From Ignavibacteriales bacterium (GTDB lineage: Bacteria > Bacteroidota > Ignavibacteria > Ignavibacteriales > Melioribacteraceae), in contig JAGUYK010000033.1 in NCBI GenBank assembly GCA_020061355.1, forward strand, positions 21,496 to 85,495: 64,000 nucleotides of DNA. Reading direction: 5' to 3'. This document shows positions 25,077 through 34,676 of the stretch, piece after piece. Both the position numbers and the translations under genes were made by a program. Below the pieces are notes generated by a model, which saw only the letters and a list, made by a program, of their open reading frames with translations, was not told the DNA's origin and made no database searches. The stretch's first letter is position 1. Every line of letters starts with the position of its first letter.

Positions 25077-27090
25077 TTACCGCGCACTTTTAATGACCTT
25101 GATTATTTTCATTGTATTCATTGCACTGATCGTTAAACTTTATTCCATCCAGATATCAAATAATGAATTTTATAAATTAATTGCTGATCGTCAGCAGAAT
25201 AAACCACAATCAGTTAAAGCAGAAAGAGGATTAATAACTGATATGAATGGAGAAGTCCTTTCCTTCACAAGAGATAACATTTCATTTTTTGCAGATACTC
25301 GAATGATGAATGATAAAAAGGTGGATTCTATTGCTAGCGTTTTCTCCGACATATTCGGTAAGAACAAAAGTTACTACAAAAATATTATTGGACAGGGAGT
25401 AAAAAACGTTTGCCTTGAGAAAAAAGTATCCATGGATAAAGCCCTGAAACTTAAAAAGGTTGTTATCGAAGGTCTTTTTTATGAAGAGGATTTTTCACGT
25501 GTTTATCCATATGGAAGTTTAGCGTCCCACATCCTTGGATATGTTGACACTAAAATGAAAGGAACCGACGGAATCGAAAAAATCTACGATAACACATTGA
25601 CTGGAACTGATGGTTTTTATGTTTTTGAGAGAGATGTATTAGGTAGAATTGTTTCAATAAGTGAGAACCAATCGAGAGCACCAATTCCGGGAAATAATAT
25701 TACACTTACGATTAATAAAACTTACCAGCAAATATTAGAAGAAGAATTATCAGTAGGATTAACAAAATATGAAGGTGAGTCTGCAGTCGGAATAATTATG
25801 AATCCAAACACCGGTGAAATCTATGCCTTAGCAAATTCACCTGATTATGATCCTGCTAACTTTGAAATCTTTTCGAACGATGTAAGAAGAAATAGAATTT
25901 TAACTGATACTTTCGAGCCGGGTTCAACAATGAAATCAATTTCGTTGTCAATTTTGCTGGATCAGCATCTTGCCAAATCCGACGAGTTAATAGATACTGA
26001 AAATGGTACTTTTTATTATAAGTCAGCAAAGATATCTGATACACACCCTCACAGTAATTTAACGGTTAGAGAAATTCTTGAGCTATCAAGCAATGTTGGC
26101 ATGGCTAAATTATCCCTCAGGATTCCAGACGATGTTTTTTATAAATACTTAAGAGATTTTGGATTTGGTAATCCAACATCAATCGATCTACCGGGTGAAA
26201 CATCGGGATTCTTAAAAAAACCGAATAACTTTTCTGCTCTTACAAAACCGTTTCTTTCGTTCGGTTATGAAATATCTGCAACACCTCTTCAGATGATAGC
26301 TTCTTATAGTGCTTTAATTAACGGCGGCGTTTTATATCAACCTTACATTCTGAAATCGGTTAAGGATTATCTGGGAAATATTATTGGAGAAAATAAACCC
26401 AAGAAAATCAGAAATGTTATTGATAAAGAAACTTCGGATTTGATTAGAGATATGATGGTTGGAGTTGTGGAACAGGGGACTGGTAAGACGGCGCAATTAG
26501 AAAATGTAATGGTTGGTGGTAAGACCGGTACGGCTCAGCAATTGGTTGATAATTCCTATTCTAATAGAAAGCACAATTCATCATTCATAGGATTTTTCCC
26601 GGCTCAAAACCCAAAAATAATTTGCATGGTTTTGGTTAATGCCCCCAAAATCGGAAAATACGGAGGACTTGTAGCTGCGCCTATTTTCCAACAAGTAGCC
26701 AAAAGAATTATTGAAACCGATCTGTCGATTGTGCCCGAGAAAAGAAAAATTGAAAGAAAAGAAAACATAGTAGATCAATTTATTGCCGAGATGAAAACAG
26801 CACCGGTAAGTAACGGTAAAAATTATTTGAATGTTTCGAATAAAAATAAAAATGGGATTTCAAAAAGAAATTTTTTTAGAGAAGCAAGAACAACTATGCC
26901 TAATATTGTCAACAGTTCGATGAGAGATGCCGTAGCTCAACTGAATGAGTTAGGATTGGAATATAAAATTTCCGGAACAGGAAAAGTAATTGAGCAAAGT
27001 ATTGAACCCGGCTCATCCATTGCTGCCGGCGATACATGTCTGATAGTTTGTTCGCCATCAAGAAAAACTAATTCTATGAGAGTTAATTGA
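25069..27090 (+). CDS. ftsI: Division-specific transpeptidase FtsI (PBP3) with C-terminal PASTA domain
   Basis: FtsI cross-links septal peptidoglycan. One membrane helix (about 7-27) anchors a periplasmic chain with a dimerisation domain and a transpeptidase domain. The active site shows Ser286-T-M-Lys289, Ser340-S-Asn342 and Lys485-T-Gly487. Residues about 610-668 form a PASTA domain (MPNIVNSSMRDAVAQLNELG). A PASTA tail is best known from Gram-positive SpoVD-type enzymes but is also usual in FCB division PBPs. Its TGA overlaps the murE ATG (TGATG). Confidence 0.96.
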   Translation: MINYRALLMTLIIFIVFIALIVKLYSIQISNNEFYKLIADRQQNKPQSVKAERGLITDMNGEVLSFTRDNISFFADTRMMNDKKVDSIASVFSDIFGKNKSYYKNIIGQGVKNVCLEKKVSMDKALKLKKVVIEGLFYEEDFSRVYPYGSLASHILGYVDTKMKGTDGIEKIYDNTLTGTDGFYVFERDVLGRIVSISENQSRAPIPGNNITLTINKTYQQILEEELSVGLTKYEGESAVGIIMNPNTGEIYALANSPDYDPANFEIFSNDVRRNRILTDTFEPGSTMKSISLSILLDQHLAKSDELIDTENGTFYYKSAKISDTHPHSNLTVREILELSSNVGMAKLSLRIPDDVFYKYLRDFGFGNPTSIDLPGETSGFLKKPNNFSALTKPFLSFGYEISATPLQMIASYSALINGGVLYQPYILKSVKDYLGNIIGENKPKKIRNVIDKETSDLIRDMMVGVVEQGTGKTAQLENVMVGGKTGTAQQLVDNSYSNRKHNSSFIGFFPAQNPKIICMVLVNAPKIGKYGGLVAAPIFQQVAKRIIETDLSIVPEKRKIERKENIVDQFIAEMKTAPVSNGKNYLNVSNKNKNGISKRNFFREARTTMPNIVNSSMRDAVAQLNELGLEYKISGTGKVIEQSIEPGSSIAAGDTCLIVCSPSRKTNSMRVN

Positions 27091-28568
27091 TGAAATTAAC
27101 GGATTTGCTAAATCGAGTTAAAGTAATTCAGGTTATTGGAAAAGCCGAAATGAAGGAAATTGAATTACTTACTATCGATTCCAGAACCGCTGGTAAAAAC
27201 TCTCTTTTTTTTGCAATCGAAGGGTTTAAAATAGATGGTCATCAATTTATTAATGAGGTTATAAGTAAAGGCGCCAGCGCGGTAGTTCTTCATAAACCGG
27301 AAATGGTTCCTGATCAGATCTTTACCCATAGTAACTGCGTAAAAATAGTAGTTAAAGATACAAGAATTTCATTAGCCGAATTTGCGAATCAATTTTATGA
27401 TGAACCATCAAAAAGGCTAAACCTTCTTGGTATAACCGGAACAAAAGGTAAAACCACAACTGCATTTTATTTGAAAAATATTTTTGAACATACAGGTAAT
27501 AAAACTGGATTAATTGGAACGGTAGCTAATTATATAGGAAAGAGTGAGGTAAAAACATTACTAACTACTCCTCAGCCACATGAAGTAAATTCACTTCTTG
27601 CTCAAATGGTAAATGAGGGTTGTTCACATTGTGTAATGGAAGTATCATCACATGCACTTGATCTGCATAGAGTTGATTACCTGAAATTCTCAAATGCAAT
27701 CTTTACTAATATTACTTCTGATCACATGGATTATCATAAGACTGAAGAACATTACCTCAATTCGAAAAAGATTTTATTCGATATGATCGGTCCCGATGGA
27801 AAAGTAATCTATAATATTGACGATCTGAAGTCATCCTTGCTAATTAAGGATTCACAAGCAAAAAAATATTCATATGGAACTGATTCAAAATCCGACTTTC
27901 AAATAAAAGATATCGAATTCAACCTTGACGGAACCACTTTCACAGTATCCTATAAAGGAGTTGATTACAAATTATCGACCAGATTAGCAGGACATTTTAA
28001 TGCTTATAATGCAACATCTGCATTTGCAGCTGCCGTTCTAAATGGAATTAATCCCGATGAAGTAACTGAAGGTATCAAAAGTACTCCACAGGTTCCGGGC
28101 AGGTTCGAAATAATTTCCAGAAAAAATAAAAAAGTTATTGTTGACTACTCACATACATCAGATAGTCTTAAGCAAGTATTGTCGGCAATTCAACATATAG
28201 TTAAAAACGAACGACCTATATATACTGTCTTTGGTTGCGGCGGCGACCGCGATAGAACCAAGCGACCAATCATGGGAGAAATTGCTTCATCGATGAGTGA
28301 ACGCGTTTATATTACTTCGGATAATCCGCGAACAGAAGATCCTTACTTGATCATTGATGAAACTCTAAAAGGGATCAAACAAAATAATTACAGGGTAATT
28401 GAAAACCGGGATGAAGCAATAAAAACTGCAATTTTTGAAAGCGAAGATAATGCTGTTATTCTTGTTGCAGGTAAAGGGCATGAGAGCTACCAGGAAATAA
28501 ACGGAGTAAGGAAAGATTTCTCCGATAAAAATATTTCAGAAAAATATCTGGAAGAATGGGCAAAATAA
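27090..28568 (+). CDS. murE: UDP-MurNAc-tripeptide synthetase (meso-diaminopimelate-adding)
   Basis: MurE adds the third stem-peptide residue in the cytosol. The ATG at 27090 overlapping the ftsI stop is preferred to the TTG one codon earlier. The ATP loop is GITGTKGKTTT (about 115-125). The substrate signature DNPRTEDP near residue 410 predicts meso-diaminopimelate, since lysine-type enzymes lack the DNPR arginine. The end overlaps murF by 13 bases. Confidence 0.96.
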   Translation: MKLTDLLNRVKVIQVIGKAEMKEIELLTIDSRTAGKNSLFFAIEGFKIDGHQFINEVISKGASAVVLHKPEMVPDQIFTHSNCVKIVVKDTRISLAEFANQFYDEPSKRLNLLGITGTKGKTTTAFYLKNIFEHTGNKTGLIGTVANYIGKSEVKTLLTTPQPHEVNSLLAQMVNEGCSHCVMEVSSHALDLHRVDYLKFSNAIFTNITSDHMDYHKTEEHYLNSKKILFDMIGPDGKVIYNIDDLKSSLLIKDSQAKKYSYGTDSKSDFQIKDIEFNLDGTTFTVSYKGVDYKLSTRLAGHFNAYNATSAFAAAVLNGINPDEVTEGIKSTPQVPGRFEIISRKNKKVIVDYSHTSDSLKQVLSAIQHIVKNERPIYTVFGCGGDRDRTKRPIMGEIASSMSERVYITSDNPRTEDPYLIIDETLKGIKQNNYRVIENRDEAIKTAIFESEDNAVILVAGKGHESYQEINGVRKDFSDKNISEKYLEEWAK

Positions 28569-29938
28569 AAATTACACTTGAGGATTTATTCAATCTACCG
28601 TCTGCGGTTATTTATAATCCCGACAGATACAAACCGGTGTCTATTGTCCAGATTGATTCCCGAAAAATTGTAAAAGGATCTCTATTTGTTGCTATTAAAG
28701 GGGAGAAATTTGACGGTCATGATTTTGTTAAGGATGTTGTGAAAAAAGGAGCCGGCGCTGTAATTATTGATTGCAGAATGTTATCGAAATTTAATTCAAT
28801 TGAAACTCTTCTTATTACTGTTGAAGATACAACAATCACTCTTGGAAACTTAGCAAACATCTGGCGTAATAAGCTAAAAGCTAAAGTTGTTTCAATTACA
28901 GGAAGTACCGGAAAAACTACTACTAAGGAAATCGCAGCTACCCTGCTTTCGGAAAAGTATAAAGTGGTTAAAACAGAAGCCAATAACAATAACCATATTG
29001 GTGTTCCTCTTACAATTCTTTCCGCAGATGAAAAATGTGATGTTTTAGTTCTCGAACAAGGAACGAATCATATCGGAGAAATTCCATATTCGGTAAAAAT
29101 ATCCGAACCCGATATTTCAATCATCACCAATATTGGAGAGTCACACATAGAGTTTTTAAAAAACAAACAAATGGTTTATAAAGAAAAATCTGCATTATTT
29201 GATGCTACAGAAAAAAGAGGGGGAATAATATTAGCGAATACAGATGATCCGATAATTAAGAAAAATGTTAAGCGTTATTCGAATGTAGTAAGCTTTGGTT
29301 TCCAAGGTAATCCATATATCAAAGGAAAAATTAACGGATTTAATGATGATGGAAAAACAAAAATTAAAATTTCCGGTTCCAAAAGTGCAATTGATCTTCC
29401 AATTTATGGTGAATCGGGTGCAAAGAATTTTTTAGCTGCTGCCGTAATTGCAAAGTTATTAGGTCTATCTAATGATGAAATAAAAAAAGGTACACGAAAA
29501 TTATTCCCGGTTCATGGAAGGTTGGAAGTAAAAAAATATTCTAACGCTTTAGTTATTGACGACACATATAATTCCAGTCCGGCTTCAATTAATGCTGCTT
29601 ATGATCTTGTAAAACATATTAAAACTTTCAAATCAAAAATTGTTGTACTTGGCGACATTTTTGAACTTGGTAAACATTCTCCCAAAATTCATAAAGAACT
29701 TTCGAAAATATTTTCTTATGATAAAAATTTATTTGTATTAACAATTGGCAAAATGATGAGTAATCTTACTGCGGAACTGCGTAAGAAAAAAATAAAATCA
29801 ATTCATTTTCATCTTCGGGAAGCTTTATCTCTCTATCTGCAATATGAAGAAATAGATAATTCGGTTATACTCGTTAAAGGTTCACGCGGAATGAAGATGG
29901 AGGAATTTGTAAACATATTGGAGAAAAGGTTTGAGTAA
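28556..29938 (+). CDS. murF: UDP-MurNAc-tripeptide:D-Ala-D-Ala ligase
   Basis: MurF adds D-Ala-D-Ala to complete the cytosolic pentapeptide precursor. The Mur-ligase architecture is complete in 460 residues: an N-terminal UDP-binding domain (VQIDSRKIVKGSLFVAIKGEKFDGHDF), ATP loop SITGSTGKTTTKE near 112-124, central domain with NNNNHIGVPLT, and C-terminal domain starting VHGRLEVK with VIDDTYNSSPAS. The start lies inside the murE end and the stop shares a base with the mraY ATG. Confidence 0.96.
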   Translation: MGKIKITLEDLFNLPSAVIYNPDRYKPVSIVQIDSRKIVKGSLFVAIKGEKFDGHDFVKDVVKKGAGAVIIDCRMLSKFNSIETLLITVEDTTITLGNLANIWRNKLKAKVVSITGSTGKTTTKEIAATLLSEKYKVVKTEANNNNHIGVPLTILSADEKCDVLVLEQGTNHIGEIPYSVKISEPDISIITNIGESHIEFLKNKQMVYKEKSALFDATEKRGGIILANTDDPIIKKNVKRYSNVVSFGFQGNPYIKGKINGFNDDGKTKIKISGSKSAIDLPIYGESGAKNFLAAAVIAKLLGLSNDEIKKGTRKLFPVHGRLEVKKYSNALVIDDTYNSSPASINAAYDLVKHIKTFKSKIVVLGDIFELGKHSPKIHKELSKIFSYDKNLFVLTIGKMMSNLTAELRKKKIKSIHFHLREALSLYLQYEEIDNSVILVKGSRGMKMEEFVNILEKRFE

Positions 29939-31047
29939 TGCTCTACTATTTATTTGATTACATCAACCAAAAATTTAATCCGCCCGGATTCGATCTGTTC
30001 CGGTTTTTAACTTTCCGGTCAGCTCTTGCGGCAATTACTGCTCTGATTCTTTCTTTTTACATCGGACCTAAAATAATTGCCAGATTAAAAAAACATCACG
30101 TAGACCAGCCGATACGTGATGACGGACCGCAATCTCATAAAAAGAAAACCGGTACACCCACAATGGGCGGATTGATTATTTTATTCTCTGTTATTCTACC
30201 TGTTCTCTTATGGAGTGATATTAAAAGTATTTTTATTCTGCTGGTTTTGTTTGCAACAGTTGTTCTTGGACTTGTTGGTTTCCTTGACGATTATCTGAAA
30301 GTAGTTAAAAAACTCCCTCAAGGATTAATCGCACGATACAAGCTTATAGGTCAAATATTTGTCGGTCTGGTTGTCGGATGCGCTGTTTATTTCTTACCCG
30401 AGTTTGCACAATATAATACTCAAACAACACTGCCATTTTTCAAAAACTTAAATTGGGATTTTTCCTACCTCTATATACCATGGATTGTTTTTATAATCAC
30501 TGCAACTTCAAATGCTGTTAACCTGACCGATGGATTGGATGGACTTGCGATAGGTACAATGATAATAGTAATGCTTGCTCTTGCAATAATTTCATATATG
30601 ACTGGCAACGTAATTTATGCAGATTACTTAAACATCATTTACATGCCGGGAAGCGGTGAACTAACTGTATTTATTGCAGCATTAATCGGGGCAGGTCTTG
30701 GTTTCCTATGGTTTAATTTTTATCCCGCTCAAATATTTATGGGTGATACCGGTTCACTTGCACTTGGCGGTGCCTTTGGTGTTATGATGATTGTGATTAA
30801 GAAGGACTTACTAATTCCAATTCTAGGCGGAATTTATTTTGCTGAAACTTTGTCGGTGATCATTCAGCGTCTCTATTTCAAATACACTAAAAGAAAATAT
30901 GGCGAAGGGAAAAGAATTTTTAAGATGGCTCCAATCCATCATCACTTTGAAAAACTCGATTGGGCCGAACCAAAGATTGTAGTAAGATTTTACATTATAA
31001 CAATAATACTAACTATAATAAGTCTGGCATCGTTTAAGATTAGATAA
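29938..31047 (+). CDS. mraY: Phospho-MurNAc-pentapeptide transferase
   Basis: MraY makes lipid I by moving phospho-MurNAc-pentapeptide onto undecaprenyl phosphate at the inner membrane. The 369 residues hold about ten membrane helices. Conserved blocks are DDGPQSHKKKTGTPTMGG (about 61-78), FLDDYLKV, NLTDGLDGLAIG, IFMGDTGSLALGG and APIHHHFE. The stop overlaps the murD ATG (TAATG). Confidence 0.97.
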   Translation: MLYYLFDYINQKFNPPGFDLFRFLTFRSALAAITALILSFYIGPKIIARLKKHHVDQPIRDDGPQSHKKKTGTPTMGGLIILFSVILPVLLWSDIKSIFILLVLFATVVLGLVGFLDDYLKVVKKLPQGLIARYKLIGQIFVGLVVGCAVYFLPEFAQYNTQTTLPFFKNLNWDFSYLYIPWIVFIITATSNAVNLTDGLDGLAIGTMIIVMLALAIISYMTGNVIYADYLNIIYMPGSGELTVFIAALIGAGLGFLWFNFYPAQIFMGDTGSLALGGAFGVMMIVIKKDLLIPILGGIYFAETLSVIIQRLYFKYTKRKYGEGKRIFKMAPIHHHFEKLDWAEPKIVVRFYIITIILTIISLASFKIR

Positions 31048-32396
31048 TGGATATAAAGGGAAATAACATATCGATCATCGGGGCAGTTAGAAGCGGTATA
31101 GGTGCTGCAAAACTCGCTAAGAAATTTGGTGCAATTCCATTTGTTAGCGATAGCAGCGATCGGCAAAGATTGCAACGGTCAATTCTTCAGATTGAATCGG
31201 AAAGGATTGATTATGAATGCGGAATTCATTCGGAGAAAGTTTTTGACTGCGATTTTATTGTTACAAGTCCGGGCATACCTACCGAATCTGAAATCTTAAG
31301 TAAAGCAAAAGAAAGAAAGATAAAAATAATCAGCGAAGTTGAATTTGCTTCCTGGTTTTGTAAAGGTAAAATTATTTCTATAACCGGTACAAACGGCAAG
31401 ACAACCACCACTGCATTAATGGCACATACATTAAATGAGTGTGGACTTAAAACTTACTCCGCCGGAAATATAGGCAAAGCATTTTCAGAAATTGTTCTCG
31501 ATGTGAAAGAAGAAGAGTTTGTTGCACTTGAAACATCAAGTTTTCAGCTTGATTTTATTGATCAATTCAAACCCTTCTTTTCAATCATATTGAATATTAC
31601 ACCAGATCATCTTGATCGTTATCAAAACAGATTTGAAAATTATATCGCATCCAAAATTAAAATTTCTGAAAACCAGGATGAGAATGATTTCTTCCTTTTT
31701 AATGCAGATGATTATAACACTTATTCGACAATGAAAAACAAGCGGGTGCAAAAATTAAGTTTCTCCTTAAAGAAAGAAGTACCTGCCGGGGCATATTCAA
31801 AAAATGGTAAAATGTTTTTTTCGTGGTTCGGTTCAACTGAAGAAGTCTGTTCTGTAACTGACCTCTTCATTAAAGGTGAACACAATGTTGCAAATGCTCT
31901 TGCAGTTTTATCAATTGCAAAAACATTGAATCTGCCGAATAAAAAAATTAGAGAATCATTCAAATCATTTAAAGGTGTTGAGCACAGAATTGAGTTTGTG
32001 AGAGAATTAAATGGTATTGAATTTTATAATGATTCGAAAGCTACAAATGTTGATTCGGTAACTGTAGCACTTAAAAGTTTTAACAAGCCGATCTACCTGA
32101 TTCTTGGTGGAAAAGACAAAGGAAATAATTACGATCAGATTAGAAATTTGGTTAAGCAGCACGTAAAGAAAATTTATGCAATCGGTATCTCGGCGCAAAA
32201 AGTGAAAAATTATTTCGCACAAATAGTTGAAACGGAAATTAAAGAATCACTCGAAAGCTGTGTCATTACTGCGAGGGAAGAAGCATCACCGGGTTCGGTT
32301 TTACTCTTATCTCCGGCATGTGCAAGTTTTGATATGTTCGAGGATTATGAACACAGGGGAAGAGTTTTTAAAGAAGCAGTGAATAGATTATCCTAA
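31047..32396 (+). CDS. murD: UDP-MurNAc-L-alanine:D-glutamate ligase
   Basis: MurD adds D-Glu to UDP-MurNAc-Ala. The three-domain ligase of 449 residues has an N-terminal Rossmann-like domain (VRSGIGAAKLAKKFG), the ATP loop SITGTNGKTTTTAL near 111-124, ETSSFQLDFIDQF, NITPDHLDRY, and a C-terminal domain with EFYNDSKATN and LLSPACASFDMFEDYEHRG. All are family signatures. Confidence 0.96.
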   Translation: MDIKGNNISIIGAVRSGIGAAKLAKKFGAIPFVSDSSDRQRLQRSILQIESERIDYECGIHSEKVFDCDFIVTSPGIPTESEILSKAKERKIKIISEVEFASWFCKGKIISITGTNGKTTTTALMAHTLNECGLKTYSAGNIGKAFSEIVLDVKEEEFVALETSSFQLDFIDQFKPFFSIILNITPDHLDRYQNRFENYIASKIKISENQDENDFFLFNADDYNTYSTMKNKRVQKLSFSLKKEVPAGAYSKNGKMFFSWFGSTEEVCSVTDLFIKGEHNVANALAVLSIAKTLNLPNKKIRESFKSFKGVEHRIEFVRELNGIEFYNDSKATNVDSVTVALKSFNKPIYLILGGKDKGNNYDQIRNLVKQHVKKIYAIGISAQKVKNYFAQIVETEIKESLESCVITAREEASPGSVLLLSPACASFDMFEDYEHRGRVFKEAVNRLS

Positions 32397-33508
32397 TGAA
32401 AGGTCTTGTAAAAATATTGATAGTTCTGGTCGTTGCATTTATGCTCTTAGGCGCAATAATGGTTTTTACGGCAAGCGGAACTTACAGCATAACAAAATTC
32501 AACAGCATCTATTACTTATTCAAATCTCACCTGTGGAAAGTAATTGCTGCAGGATTTTTATTCTGGATTTTTGCTCATGTTCCATACGACTTATATAGAA
32601 AATACAGTAAACCACTTTTAATAGGGATTATTGTCGTCCTGATTCTTACTTACTTCTTTGCTCCAAAAGTTAAAGGTGCATCACGCTGGATTGATTTAGG
32701 GTTTATACAATTTCAGCCGTCGGAAGCGGCAAAACTGATTTTAATAATGCATCTCGCAATGATGATTGAAAAATTCGATACTAAAATTGCAGATTTCAAA
32801 GAAGGATTTGGTTTTACATTAATCTGGATTATCGTGATAAGTGCTCTGGTTCTTATTCAACCGAATGTTAGTACAAGTCTGATAATAGGTGTAACCGGTT
32901 TCACGTTATTATATGTAGGAGGCGCGAGACTCAAGCATATAGCTTTTACCTTTATAACAGCTTTTGGATTTGCGAGCATCGGTATAATGATTTTTAAACA
33001 CTCCAGGGAACGAGTGTTGTCATATTTTCAAAGTCTTTCAACAGGTAATGATATAAATATTCAGGTTACTCAGGCAAAGATTGCATTAGGTAGTGGCGGA
33101 TGGCTGGGGGTCGGATTAGGGCATAGCAGGCAGAGTGATCTGTTCCTTCCTGAATCGTACGGTGATTTTATTTTTTCAATACTCGGAGAAGAGATTGGAT
33201 TTCTAGGAGCGATATCAATTTTGTTCTGTTATTTAACACTTTTTGTAATCTGCCTCATCATTGCGAAAAAAGCTCAGGATAAATTCGGACAATTATTAGT
33301 CTTCGGTTTGGGATTCAATATTCTTGTTAGTGCATTCATTAATGCAGGAGTTGTAACAGGTCTTCTTCCAACAACAGGTATAACACTTCCTTTTATAAGC
33401 TTTGGCGGTACATCAATTATTCTATTTGCAGTTTCAACCGGAATAATTGTGAATGTGGCAACAGAAAGTCTTAAGACAGAAGGATTAAGGATAGCTCAGG
33501 TAGGATGA
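32396..33508 (+). CDS. ftsW: Peptidoglycan polymerase FtsW (SEDS family)
   Basis: FtsW is the septal glycosyltransferase that works with FtsI. The 370-residue chain has about ten membrane helices. Typical SEDS stretches include GASRWIDLGFIQFQPSEAAKL, where GASRW and QPSE are diagnostic, SGGWLGVGLGHS, LPESYGDFIFSILGEEIGF and GLLPTTGITLPFISFGGTS. Its position before murG is standard. Confidence 0.96.
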   Translation: MKGLVKILIVLVVAFMLLGAIMVFTASGTYSITKFNSIYYLFKSHLWKVIAAGFLFWIFAHVPYDLYRKYSKPLLIGIIVVLILTYFFAPKVKGASRWIDLGFIQFQPSEAAKLILIMHLAMMIEKFDTKIADFKEGFGFTLIWIIVISALVLIQPNVSTSLIIGVTGFTLLYVGGARLKHIAFTFITAFGFASIGIMIFKHSRERVLSYFQSLSTGNDINIQVTQAKIALGSGGWLGVGLGHSRQSDLFLPESYGDFIFSILGEEIGFLGAISILFCYLTLFVICLIIAKKAQDKFGQLLVFGLGFNILVSAFINAGVVTGLLPTTGITLPFISFGGTSIILFAVSTGIIVNVATESLKTEGLRIAQVG

Positions 33509-34605
33509 GTAAAACAGCAATATATCGTTTTCTTTTTGCAGGTGGCGGAACCGGGGGACACTTATATCCGGCACTTGCAGTTGCGCAGCAGATAAAAGTA
33601 TTAAAGCCGGAAGCTGAAATTTTATTTGTAGGAACAAAAAAGAAAATTGAAGCAAGAGTTGTTCCGCAATATGGATTTGATTTCAAATCGATCTGGATTA
33701 GTGGATTCTCGAGGAAGCTAACATTAAGTAATCTTCTTTTCCCGTTGAAGGTTGTCGTTTCGATGATTCAGTCTTTGCTGCTGGTAATGAAATTTAAACC
33801 AAGAGTTGCAATTGGAAGCGGAGCTTATGTATCGGGTCCGGCAATTTGGGCTGCTTCGGTATTAGGTTCAAAAATAATTTTGCTTGAACAGAATAGTTAT
33901 CCGGGAATTACGAATAGAATGCTCGAAAAAAAAGCTGAAGAAATTCACATAACGTTTGAGGAATCAAAAAAATTTTTTAGGAACCAAAACAAATTAAAAC
34001 TTACCGGTAACCCGGTTAGAATGAACTTAGCATTAATAGATAAAATCGAAGCATTAAAGAATTATAGACTTGATAGCAAAAAGAAAACTGTTTTGGTAAT
34101 CGGAGGAAGCGGCGGTTCGAAAAATATTAATGAAGCAGTTTCAAATTCAGTTTCTGAATTATTGGCTGACAATATCCAATTAATTTGGCAGACCGGTCAA
34201 ACATATTTTGATAATTATAGAAAGTTCGAAAATGAATCTGTAAGGGTTTTCCCGTTTATTGATGATATGACAGCAGCCTTTTCTGCATGCGATCTGTTGA
34301 TTGCACGAGCCGGAGCAACAACTATTACAGAAGTTTCATATCTCAAAATCCCTGTGATATTTGTTCCATCCTCACATGTGGCGGCAAATCATCAGTATAA
34401 GAATGCAAAAGCAATTAGCGATGCTTCTGCCGGAATATTAATTGAAGATAAAAATTTGAACTCAACTTTAGCAGATTCGATAAAAAAAATAATAAACGAC
34501 GAAAAAAAACTTGAGCAATTGAGAAGAAATATCGCAGCATTTGCTAAACCCGAGGCAGCCAGAATTATCGCTGAGGATGCAATTAGATTGACAGAAAAAC
34601 TTTGA
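33505..34605 (+). CDS. murG: Lipid II synthase MurG
   Basis: MurG transfers GlcNAc onto lipid I on the cytosolic face of the membrane. The GT-B glycosyltransferase of 366 residues shows the first glycine-rich loop GGGTGGHLYPALA (about 11-23), SGAYVSGPAIWAA, EQNSYPGITNR, the second-domain loop VIGGSGGSKNINEAV and DLLIARAGATTITE. The start overlaps ftsW by 4 bases. Confidence 0.97.
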   Translation: MSKTAIYRFLFAGGGTGGHLYPALAVAQQIKVLKPEAEILFVGTKKKIEARVVPQYGFDFKSIWISGFSRKLTLSNLLFPLKVVVSMIQSLLLVMKFKPRVAIGSGAYVSGPAIWAASVLGSKIILLEQNSYPGITNRMLEKKAEEIHITFEESKKFFRNQNKLKLTGNPVRMNLALIDKIEALKNYRLDSKKKTVLVIGGSGGSKNINEAVSNSVSELLADNIQLIWQTGQTYFDNYRKFENESVRVFPFIDDMTAAFSACDLLIARAGATTITEVSYLKIPVIFVPSSHVAANHQYKNAKAISDASAGILIEDKNLNSTLADSIKKIINDEKKLEQLRRNIAAFAKPEAARIIAEDAIRLTEKL

Positions 34606-34649
34606 TGGGAAATTAATAATACATATAAATTGAAATTTCTTGAAAGGAT

Positions 34650-34674
34650 ATAAGTTTTGAAAAAGGAAACTTAT
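34650..34674 (+). promoter_or_regulatory. Hairpin presenting the murC ribosome-binding site
   Basis: A perfect 8-bp inverted repeat (ATAAGTTT, AAACTTAT) has a 9-base loop containing AAAAAGG and ends 2 bases before the murC ATG. It sits in the 71-base murG-murC gap, one of the few gaps in the cluster. The AU-rich stem is weak, so any translational effect would be modest. Confidence 0.4.
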
Positions 34675-34676
34675 TT